Positions 23,621 through 33,141 of a DNA stretch of 64,000 nt are shown in pieces (positions within the stretch are counted from its first letter, which is position 1; each line of letters starts with the position of its first letter). Made by a program: the position numbers and the translations under genes. The stretch is taken from contig NC_036456.1 of the NCBI RefSeq assembly GCF_002775205.1, positions 9,203,463-9,267,462 on the forward strand, in the 5' to 3' direction. The stretch is from Xiphophorus maculatus (taxonomy: Eukaryota > Chordata > Actinopteri > Cyprinodontiformes > Poeciliidae). Below the pieces are notes generated by a model, which was not told the DNA's origin, did no database searches, and saw only the letters and a program-made list of their open reading frames with translations.

Positions 23621-24219
23621 TGTCAGGTCTACATACCTATTAGAGACAATTTAAACAAACACAGGAAAGACAAAGAGAGTTAGATTCTTTTATACTCGCG
23701 AGGAGAGCAGACAGAGAGATGTTTCCAGTTACAAATCTCCACCTACTCTGGAAACACATCTCCCGCTCCCTCTATTTTATTGATCTTTAGGAACCTGCCA
23801 CAAGGGGCGCTGCAACCCTATGGGGTGGGGTCAAAGCATTCATCACATGGTTGCAGCGCTAAATAACATTCACTTCTAGACACATGTTATCTATACTCTA
23901 AATCTTTCTTGCTCCAGGCCCGGTGTGAAACAAGACACATTGCATAGCTTCAAAGCAACGGCTTTGTATCACAAAGAAGCACAGAGCAGAGTTTATTGTC
24001 AGGCCTGTAAAACTCTGCTGGGAGCAATTAATACCTCTGTCTTGCAGGAAGTCCTGCAGGGCAACAGCTGCTGAGAGTAGCTGTCACCCCTATTTCCCAG
24101 GGCAGTCTCAGGATAGAATCAAAGTTATTTAACACACAGAAACATTATCTAAATGTAACTACAAGGCTACATGATACAACAAATATTTGATAATTACTAA
24201 TAATACAATTTATCCAACA
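23621..24219 (-). repeat. 3' LTR of the retrovirus
   Basis: 599 bp, the same length as the 5' LTR with one visible difference. AATAAA hexamers in sense at 23776-23781 and 23992-23997 could end transcripts of the surrounding host intron, since virus and host gene share the minus strand. Confidence 0.92.
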
Positions 24220-24232
24220 GTTCCCTCCTGTT
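24220..24232 (-). other. Polypurine tract before the 3' LTR
   Basis: In sense aacaggagggaac runs straight into TGTTGG of the 3' LTR, the normal place of the plus-strand primer. Confidence 0.75.
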
Positions 24233-24333
24233 TATCGAATATTTGTTCCATGCCCCTTATCCCTCTAAAAACAGTCACTTCAAATGATTTTCAAACTGGA
24301 AGTTCATGTTTTGGAAAGCAAACATTTTTACAC

Positions 24334-25059
24334 TCAGGGGTTATACCCAGTCCAAAAATTAGGATCTGGATACCTTTCAGAAGAAGAGTCATCATCAGAG
24401 TAGGCTTTGTCAACATCAGATTTTTTCTCTAATAAAGGATACATCTGTGCCATCTGGTCCTCCATGGGTGAAATCGCTGTGGTAATGAGACGGTCAAACA
24501 AAGAACGCAGGCACAGAACAAAACAACATCCACACAAAGTCAAAATTGCAGCAAATACTGCAATTGATACTAAGACAGAGGACACAAGGTTTCTATACTT
24601 CCCAAAAGCATCCATCCATGCATCCCACATGGAAGTATCCACTCCAGAGTGTTCCTTCATTTTGCCATTAAGGGTGCAAAGCCCTGTAATGGCCTTCGTT
24701 AAGCTTCCATCAGCTGCTGTATTGTTTGGTAAAAATGTGCAACATTTTTCTCCAAAAATCATGCACACCCCTCCTTTCTCAGCCAGCAACATGTCAAGAG
24801 CTATGCGATTCTGAAAAGCCATCAGTGAAGTAGCAGCCAGCGGTTCATGCACTGCCTCGAAACCAGCCTGTGTCCAGTTGCCCAGTTTTTGTACATTGTA
24901 ATGGATGTAATTTATTCCGTCTACGTTTTTGTTAATCGTGCACCACCAACAAATTGTAGATTCAACCCCACCCTGATCAACTAATTTATATTCATCAGGC
25001 ACTCCACGAGGGACTCCGATGGCATCGATGTATGTCGGATCAGTATCTGTATTTTCCAT
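24334..25059 (-). pseudogene. env: Retroviral env, transmembrane subunit only
   Basis: 241 codons. They include a conserved YIDAIGVPRGVPDEY block, an immunosuppressive-domain-like helix followed by a CX6CC motif (C99, C106, C107), and a membrane span near residues 158-184 (LVSSVLVSIAVFAAILTL). The acidic cytoplasmic tail ends NFWTGYNP. The surface subunit with receptor binding is missing, so it could not act as a normal entry protein. The CX6CC TM type is that of gamma-type retroviral Env. Confidence 0.85.
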
Positions 25060-26040
25060 GTCACTTCACGTTTCTGTAAGTGTTGCCTCTTCTGAAACAA
25101 AACACTAGACAAAGAAAGTATTAGATCTTCAGCAGATGTAGGACAGACATATACAGGCAATAACAGAGAAAACTAATGCACAAAACCCCGTTACCACCAG
25201 CTTCAAAAGACATGTTTCTAAAGTAATGTTTTGCCAAAATGTTAAACATATGCAGATCTTTCTCTTAAACCAATCTTATAAAATAGAACTAAACAAACAA
25301 AACAAAACAATCACAAAAACTTAAAAATGTAGTTGTAAAGCTTACAGTTACCATCAAAAAATGAAAATCACTGTTAATTAAACTGTCCAGTTTAAATTAC
25401 TTTTATAGTACAAACTGGATCTTACTAGTTATTTGTCTAAAACATTCAACATGCGTTCCTTAAACAAAATTCAAAAGAGTTAGACCTGGAGAAATTATAA
25501 TGTCAATGTATAATTTAACAAATTTAGACATTTTCAAAATATACCAATTTTACCTAGGTCTTTTACTTGTCGTTGAATTTAAAGTTTTATTCAGAATCGT
25601 TTTAAATGGATTTAAAATCAAAACAAAAATCAAGTTCAGAAAAATCCTTATAATCCCGCCTGTGTACTTTTACTGATTAGGGATAACTTTAATCAAGAAC
25701 AGATTCTTCAAAACATTTCTTTAAACATTCTTGCTCCATTAAATTAATGCTCTGAAAATGGCTAACACAATAATATTTTTAATCTCTATAATTGTTTTCC
25801 TAAGTTAATTTACCAAAATATGCTTCATTAATTGCCATAAATTTGTTATCTATTGTTTCAAAATCCTTTAGCCCATTATCAGAACATGTTTCAATGGAGA
25901 ACGACTCAAATCCATTCAAAAGAAACATATATTTCACCAGACCATATCTTTCCTTTCACTTTTTATGTGTAACACGGATCAAACATGTTCTTCAAAAATA
26001 AAAAATATTATTCAAGTAATATAAAAGATAACCCTATAAC

Positions 26041-26079
26041 ATTCTCCCCCCTGTTGATGCATTATCTGCTAACGCATCA
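26041..26079 (-). other. Stem-loop followed by purine tract, module 2
   Basis: Sense arms tgatgcgtta and taatgcatca (one G-U pair) around gcaga, followed by acaggggggagaatg. Same place and shape as module 1, with A-T replaced by G-C at the fifth pair. Confidence 0.7.
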
Positions 26080-27541
26080 CATTTCCACTACTTTTAAATA
26101 ACGATGTTGAGAAAACAGGTTTATGATGTTCCCTGAGAAATTCTACCAAATTCAATGCTGCCTTTTTCCCAAAAGGTAAAACCCGTCAAAACAAACAAAA
26201 CAATTAATGTTAGCATGCTTTATCATCAAGATTACTATTTTCCCAAAACACTTTACATTACAGTTTTAAAGCTCCTTATCTCATCGTATTCTTATAATTG
26301 TCAAATAATTCATTTTATAAACTCCTCAAAAATTTTCACTAGTGTTTGACAAGGCGTGTTTACCAATTTAGACTCTGTGAAGGTTTTTTGCATTAACCAG
26401 CCAGAGAGACATTGAAGAAAATTCAAAAATATAGTCTACAAAGAAAATCCAAAGATGATAAATTGGGCCCAAACTAAAATCAACATAACAAATACAATTC
26501 AGTTGTTAACAAAACAAACTCAAACACAAACTGACTTAACAAGACATGAGGGGAACTTAGATAATGGCTGATCAGACCATTAACACACACTAAGGGGCAA
26601 TTAAACACACAAAACCCTAAACAAATACTGGTCAGTATATCACTAAATCTACAAATGAAAGAAATTAAAATAAAAACCAAATTTCCCCTCCCCTTTTTGA
26701 ACGGGTCAAGAGGAAACTGGTAACTCAAAAGAAAGAAATGAATTCGTTATATTTAACAAAATATAGAAGAACTGACACTTATAGCTTAAATAAAAAGTCA
26801 GACTAATGAAAACAAAATTAAAAAATAAAAAAATCCAAACTACTCACTAATCAATATATAAAGTAATATTAAAGGAAAACAGTAAATCAGTGTTTGGATG
26901 TAAAAAACTTATATTTAACATTTTCCACATTATTCCTTGCTCACCAAGTATTTACTTGCTTAAACTATTTACACTAAAGAGAAAATGTTTCACTAAATCT
27001 AAGCACAATCCTGCCTTATGTAATTAAATCCTTATATTTTTAGTTTTATTATCTTTACCATTAACCCATAAGGTATTCCAAACTTAATATTATCCTTTAA
27101 CAACAAATTTGTACAGTGTAGCAAACTTTTTCTATATTCAATCAATTTCTTAGTCAACAAGTGAATTACTTCTATTTTATTCTGTCCTGTAGATTTAATA
27201 ATATTTTATCTATCCTAAAGTTTTGGTCAGTTTAAAAAGACTGATTGTGAAACTATCTAGAATCGGTTGCATACTGCAGTTTGTTGTTATCGGAGCAATG
27301 CCTCTTACAGTTAGAGCCTGTTTCTCTAAAGATCTTTTTATCTATATCCTCTACCCATTTAAAAAGTCCTATTATAGCTAATTGTATTTTATTTTATTAT
27401 TTTTTTTTTTATTTCATTTACAGCCCTCTCTTCTTTCTGTAGGCACTTTTGAAATGAAGTGACCTTTTGTAATACATTAAAAGTTCTTGAAAAAGAAATA
27501 AATCCATACATAGAGTAATGTTAATGTATTTATCTCACCAT

Positions 27542-27578
27542 CCCCCCAGTTGAGACATGCAAAAACGCCATGGCTCAA
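27542..27578 (-). other. Stem-loop followed by purine tract, module 3
   Basis: Sense arm ttgagccatg pairs with catgtctcaa (one mismatch), then ctggggggatgg. The stem is imperfect, so this is the weakest of the four modules. Confidence 0.5.
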
Positions 27579-27631
27579 TATAGCAGCCCACTTATACAAG
27601 TTGTTTTTTTTTAACAGGAAAAATAGGAGTG

Positions 27632-27877
27632 TTAACATGAAGAATTTTCACACTGCACTATGACTCCTGCCTCAATAAGATCTTTAATTACTAGTTTTAT
27701 ACCCTCCTGTGCATCCGTTTTTAAAGGATATTGCTTAACTTTTGGTCTAAACTCTGTTTTGGGTCTAATTTGCACTGGCAAAGCTTCCTTGACAAGACCC
27801 ACATCTGTGGGACCCTTTGACCATAATTTATCAGGAACGTCTTTTAAAAGAACTTCCTCTTCTTCTGTAAGAAACAT
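27632..27877 (-). pseudogene. pol: Reverse transcriptase N-terminal stub
   Basis: 81 codons with the opening of retroviral RT (QYPLKTDAQEGIKLVIKDL, then EAGVIVQ). A one-base frame change and stop follow, and recognisable pol ends near 27590. The YXDD catalytic block, RNase H and integrase are absent from the window. Confidence 0.85.
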
Positions 27878-27880
27878 TTG

Positions 27881-28768
27881 TCAGTTTTGTTTGGAGTACA
27901 AATGTTGTCCCTTTTGCACCCATGTTGTCCAGAACAATGCTTTTCTAGTTAACCCTGTGGAAGCACTAGTTTCTATGTTTGAGGAAGTAGTTACCCAATC
28001 GGTAGCTGCTTCTCCTTCCTCAACAAGATTACCTAATTGATTCCACTGCTCATTTCTTTGTTTAAACAAAGATACATGCGGGGAGTTCCACGTTCTGTCT
28101 AAAGATTTTAAATCATCAGGAAGAGCAACAGCTGCAACGGCTGTGTGTTTTGTATCTGTATACAGATAGGTCACTGTGATCTTAGCTGGAGTGACCTTCT
28201 TGAGCCTGTCTTCATAAATCTTGTCGGGCCCAGCCGCATTCCTGAACCAAAGAGTTATGTGTAAATTGTCAGGAGGCATTTGATCCTGTGGGGCAGAGAT
28301 GGCTTTACCTCCCTCTGTCAGGAGTGCCTGAGCAAAGTTATGCGGGGGTCTGCAGGGCACTTCTAATGTATAACAATAGTGTGGATTTCCATTTCCCTTA
28401 ACAACAAAGAAATCTCCCTTTTTCATTTCTGACTGCCTTTTAACTGCTATGTGCCCATCAGTGGTTGGAATCAAAGCTAAACCTAGCTGTATAAGGCCAT
28501 CTCTGCCTAATAAGTTTACTGGGCATTCTGGGAGCATCAAAATGGACAACTGGCAAGCTTGTCCCTGTGGATCTCTAAGCCAGACTGGCTCTGATTCATT
28601 GACTTGCGTTAATTTTCCCCCAGCTGACCTCACGACGACAGTTTCCCCACTAATCTTTACCCCAGTAATGTTTTCTCTGCATGTTGTTCTACATGCACCA
28701 GTGTCACAAAGGAAAACTACAGGTCTACCATTTATGAAAAGAGTTATTTCTGGTCTTACATTATCCAT
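27881..28768 (-). pseudogene. pro: Retroviral aspartic protease region of pol
   Basis: Active-site FLCDTGA motif early in the frame and LLGRDGL in the second conserved block identify a retroviral aspartic protease. About 295 codons are open from the first ATG; the part after about residue 100 looks like a linker to RT. It ends at an in-frame TGA (27883-27881), beyond which the same frame continues into reverse transcriptase, so the stop is either a readthrough codon or an inactivating mutation. Confidence 0.85.
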
Positions 28769-28802
28769 AGATAATAAATCCTGTAGATTTAATTGGACTT
28801 CT

Positions 28803-29693
28803 TCACTCTCTAAACTTTCTGATTCTAGTCATGCTGACTGATCTATGTATTTTTTCTGGGCAATGTCTGGCTATGTGTCCTTCCTTCCCACAACACCAAC
28901 ATCCTAAATCATTTTGTTTGAAATTATTTTGTCTGTAATTATTTTGTCTGTAGTTTGCTCTGCGTTGATATCTTTGAACTGTCCTTGCTGCTAAAGCATT
29001 AACTCTGTTTGTTAATTCATTACTATTGTGTGCAAGAACTTGAGGAGGGTTCCCTGCTAACAATGGGGTCCAGTCTCCTCGAACATGATGCCAATCACTG
29101 CCTAAAGCAGTCATCCAGACTTGTTGAACCTCATTTCCATTTAAATGATAAGATTCACGTATGTTATTCATGTCTTCAACAAAGCGGTTCACATCCTCTT
29201 TAAGAGGTGTGATCCCTTCTAGCGCCTTTTTTATATCCTCCAGGGTCCACGTTCTATATACTAGAATCGTGGGCGCTGCTCCATCTACTCCTGCATTAAG
29301 ATTTGCTACTTGTATCATAGGATAAAGATCAGTCGTGTGTGGCTGACTATTTGCCTCTTCTGAAGGGCAACATGGGGGAGGGAGAAAAAGCCCAGTGGGA
29401 GCTGCATCTCCCTGCACCAAAGTTTCTCCCCAGTTCTTAGGCCACTTAAAGTTTGCTTTTTGTGATCTAGTAATAGGTCCCTCACTACCTTTTTCCTCAT
29501 ATTGTGGGGGTGAGGGCAAGTCGGGGTATAGTTTTGCATTTTGTATTATTTGTTTCTCCCCTTCTGTTTTGTTATTTTGGTATTTGGTAACTTCAGCTAC
29601 GTCCCCTCCCCCTCCTGCTGCTTCCTGCTCGTCTGCCTGCCTTTTCACACTTCTGAAACTTGTCTCATCATCCTCCCTTCTATAAAACATCAA
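28803..29693 (-). pseudogene. gag: Retroviral gag, shortened (nucleocapsid end intact)
   Basis: 296 codons, shorter than usual gag. Near residues 60-63 is a PPQY late-domain motif; a capsid-like segment follows (VYRTWTLEDIKKALEGITPL). A single CCHC zinc knuckle (CWCCGKEGHIARHC) lies after basic RRANYRQNNYRQ repeats. The matrix start and part of capsid appear missing. The protease frame follows in the +1 frame, with no classic slippery heptamer visible at the overlap. Gag forms the particle and packages RNA in intact relatives. Confidence 0.8.
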
Positions 29694-30695
29694 ATTCTTT
29701 GATTTCTGTGGGTTTGACTTTGTTTTTATTTTATTTTATCTTGCAATACTGTTAGTTTCTGTGAGTTTAGACGGCCGTCAAAGTTGTAGTTTGTTAACCA
29801 TTTATCTAAATATTTTATGCGGATCCTGATTTTCAACATATTTCCAGTCATTTGATTTCAACCTGTGTGTTGGCTTATTCTTGCTTATACTTTGCCCATT
29901 TTTTATTTTTTTTATATTTAAATTTAGCCCAGTTTGTCGACGCCTAGGGAGTCCTAAAAACTGGGGTTCTGTTCAGTAGGCCAGCAATTGAAACAACCTG
30001 TTGAGGTAACCCACGCTTCAACTCTTTCGAGTGGGGGTTCTTACCTCTGCATCCTCAAGAGGTTTGCTGGTTACAATCCTACTGTTTTTATATGAGATAA
30101 AACACCAAATGGTATTTATATCTCCAATCTCACTCACAATCATACGTTTGTTGCTGCGGAATTTAAGCTCCTGCTCAGCCGGACTCCGCCATCCGTTCCA
30201 ATTACAATTTTAATGCCTGATTTAAATATTTTTATTATTGACTAAAGTTTATTATTATATATCGAATTGAGGAAATTTTATTATTTTAATTTTTATCGGC
30301 TAATTGATTAAATTTTATTATTTGTATTTTTTCCCATTTATTAAATTTTACTGCAGGTTAATACTAGGCTCCGTGCGCCTTTTCCACGAAATTTTTACGT
30401 AAGGACTTCGGACGCCCTTCACGGATTCAGTTTCATTTTTACCTGTTAGAGTCTAGAATGTCCAGGGTTTTCTTATTCGCGCAATGACCCGCAGTCATTC
30501 GCCACACTTTTAAACAAGAATCTACTCACCCTCTCCTGTCTTCCCCTCAGAGCCGTCAACCGTAAGATCCCAGCAGGCAGGCAGAGCGCCAGCCCTTGAA
30601 CAGGTTCTGATAAGCTTCCACTAGGAAACTTGCCGTGCGCACGGTCTTTTACTGGGGTCCACCATGCCCGCTGGAATCCTTCCGGTATTTTGGCC

Positions 30696-30712
30696 TCCGG
30701 CTCGAAGGACCA
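30696..30712 (-). other. Primer binding site, tRNA-Tyr type
   Basis: On the + strand the 17 bases tccggctcgaaggacca equal the 3' end of eukaryotic tRNA-Tyr with its CCA. The site lies 5 nt from the 5' LTR. The tRNA match is from knowledge of tRNA-Tyr and was not searched. Confidence 0.85.
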
Positions 30713-30717
30713 AATAA

Positions 30718-31316
30718 TGTCAGGTCTAAATACCTATTAGAGACAATTTAAACAAACACAGGAAAGACAAAGAGAGTTAGATTCTTTTATACTCGCGAGG
30801 AGAGCAGACAGAGAGATGTTTCCAGTTACAAATCTCCACCTACTCTGGAAACACATCTCCCGCTCCCTCTATTTTATTGATCTTTAGGAACCTGCCACAA
30901 GGGGCGCTGCAACCCTATGGGGTGGGGTCAAAGCATTCATCACATGGTTGCAGCGCTAAATAACATTCACTTCTAGACACATGTTATCTATACTCTAAAT
31001 CTTTCTTGCTCCAGGCCCGGTGTGAAACAAGACACATTGCATAGCTTCAAAGCAACGGCTTTGTATCACAAAGAAGCACAGAGCAGAGTTTATTGTCAGG
31101 CCTGTAAAACTCTGCTGGGAGCAATTAATACCTCTGTCTTGCAGGAAGTCCTGCAGGGCAACAGCTGCTGAGAGTAGCTGTCACCCCTATTTCCCAGGGC
31201 AGTCTCAGGATAGAATCAAAGTTATTTAACACACAGAAACATTATCTAAATGTAACTACAAGGCTACATGATACAACAAATATTTGATAATTACTAATAA
31301 TACAATTTATCCAACA
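30718..31316 (-). repeat. 5' LTR of the retrovirus
   Basis: 599 bp, TGTTGG...CTGACA in sense. Reads 5' to the primer site at 30696-30712, which fixes the orientation. Two AATAAA hexamers in sense (30873-30878, 31089-31094). Confidence 0.92.
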
Positions 31317-31321
31317 GACAC

Positions 31322-32832
31322 CAAAAACAACAACAAAAGAAAGAAAATACTGTATATGTTAACTCAAATAATATTTGATATTAAAGTTATCTTTTTTTAA
31401 GTGAGAAAAGAGTCCACAATGTCAGAGTTTCAGAGATTTGAGGTAACAAAACTGAAATAAAAAATGTAAAAACTATCAGCTTTGCTAAATATTAATAACT
31501 GTAAACTGCTGCAGTGATAATCTGCTACTTTGTTACTTTATGGTAGTTAAAACAGAAATAGTCAAAAATGACTCCAAGGTTTTGACCTTTAAATGTCAAA
31601 AGCGAAGGAAATTTAAAAAAACTTACAATCTTCTATCAAATATTTCTGCAAATAATTCAGAGTTAATCAAACTTCCAAATAGCACTTAAATACTATCATT
31701 TAAATATTTAAGGTACAATGGTTTCTGTTGTAACCAAAATTTTTCACCACATCAAAAAATATAAATGCAGAGGAACCCAAACAATTAACACATTTATGAA
31801 TCACATGTTGAACCAAATCATAAAATTGTGCATCCATGTAGAAAACGAAGCAGTTGAGTAGCCATGGACCTACGCTAACATAAAACAGCAGTGAGGTTCT
31901 CCTTCATTTATTATAAATAGTGAAGGACGACAAGAATTTTCAACTTGTTATTGAATTTGAAGTTTAAAAAATCAGAGCTTAATGAATGTCAAAGCAATTC
32001 CAAGAGACTCAGTGTTGTTTATAAATGCATGTACCAATAGAAATAAAATAAAATAATAAAATAATGATGATTTAAAAACATCACACGATACTTTTCTTCT
32101 AGTGTAAAACACTACAAAAACATTAAGTACACATAACAACCAAAGCGACTGAAAATAAAACAACATACTAATATAAGTTCTCTCAGGTAACCGGCTGCTC
32201 AGTCAGCTTCTTCTTCATGTTATTGCAGCTTACCCATGCACCACAGCACCCCTAGTGGTTCCAGACGTTAACATTCCCTTTATTGCTTCTGGTCCGTCTC
32301 CATCAACACTTTGCTGTATTCTGGTTGTTCTTCTCTTCATCACTGTCTTTTAGCAGAAAGCTAAATAATTTTGTCACGTTGACAGATAAACTCATTCTAC
32401 CATTAGACACTCCCTAGGGAACAACATTAGGCGATTGCTGCTCCCAACTTCTTTTTTCTTATTTTCCAAAACTATGTGCACCAACTATTTAACCAGAGTC
32501 AAAAGTTAATTCTTTGCCTAATATGTGCAAAACTTGGAAAAGAGATACATTCAGGTGAAATTAGGCCAATGACTGAGGATTACATTCATCAGTATTTCAT
32601 AGCTTCAACAACACATTGTTTTGTTATTGTTATCAGAATAGTCTCAGCTTTATATTCATCATCTTCTCTAACTTAACTGAGTGGTGTGTTTACCACTATT
32701 AATAAAACAACACATTAAACAGGAGGAACACAATACATTATTCACAACATTAACTAGAAACCTGAGCTCATCAAAAGTGCAATGCAAATTGTGGAATAAA
32801 AATCCAAAATGAAAGAACAAAAACAAACTGAC
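31322..32832. other. Stretch between retrovirus and copy B third Ig exon
   Basis: 1.5 kb, AT-rich. Searched for a transmembrane exon or a second signal exon pair in phase 1; none was convincing. Read here as the 5' part of a 9.36-kb intron that also holds the retrovirus. Confidence 0.5.
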
Positions 32833-33141
32833 CTGCAGACCAGACAAACTTTGGTTCACTGTAATCAGAGAAAAACTTTGGTTCTCCTCTTCCTGCTCTG
32901 CACACAAATCCTGCTGTGTGAGTCGGTCCATTAATGATGAAGGAGTTCTGCTCAGTCCCAATGGTGCTGCCAGGCAACAGCTCAGCGCTGTAGAATATGC
33001 TGGATGGATCAGGAACAACTTTATACCAGAAGAACCTCCATCCTGCTGATTGAAGCTCCAAACCCTCACAGCTCAGAGTCACTGAGGCTCCAGGATTCGG
33101 CCATGATGGAGACACAGAGAGGACAGGCTGAGGTTTGGGTG
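32833..33141 (-). CDS. Copy B Ig exon 3, third domain type
   Basis: 309 nt, strong acceptor ctctctctccag, donor gtcagt, phase 1-1. Opens KPQPVLSVSPSWPNPGASV, then TLSCEG, WRFFWYK and FVCRAGRGEPKFFSDYSEP. Longer than the other domains (103 codons). The last strand reads PKFVWSA. Confidence 0.83.

Larger units (their letters stand above)
25080..27590 (-). other. Non-coding internal segment of the retrovirus
   Basis: 2.5 kb of AT-rich DNA in the position of most of pol and the env surface subunit. No long frame is open in either direction. It holds two hairpin plus oligo-G modules (27542-27578, 26041-26079). The part 25150-26080 is homologous to 11005-11900. Whether it is captured LTR sequence or a family-specific internal region is unknown. 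Confidence 0.6.
23621..31316 (-). mobile_element. Young, internally deleted endogenous retrovirus
   Basis: 7696 bp flanked by the 5-bp target duplication gacac (23616-23620 and 31317-31321). LTRs of 599 bp at both ends begin TG and end CA, and differ by eye at one site (tacata/taaata near the 3' end). A tRNA-Tyr primer site, a partial gag, a protease, an RT stub and the TM half of env lie in that order on the minus strand. Most of reverse transcriptase, RNase H and integrase, and the env surface subunit, are gone; 2.5 kb of non-coding DNA is in their place. It cannot replicate by itself, so helper proteins from an intact relative are inferred. Fish gamma/epsilon-like by the Env type. Confidence 0.93.

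Noticed and set aside
23687..23694. TATAAAAG in the retroviral LTR as its promoter
   Set aside because: In sense it lies only about 66 bp from the LTR 3' end and after the AATAAA hexamers, the wrong order for a U3 TATA box.
31972..32166. Hydrophobic minus-strand frame as the missing transmembrane exon of copy B
   Set aside because: No phase-1 acceptor/donor pair frames it, and the hydrophobic residues come from T-rich sequence.
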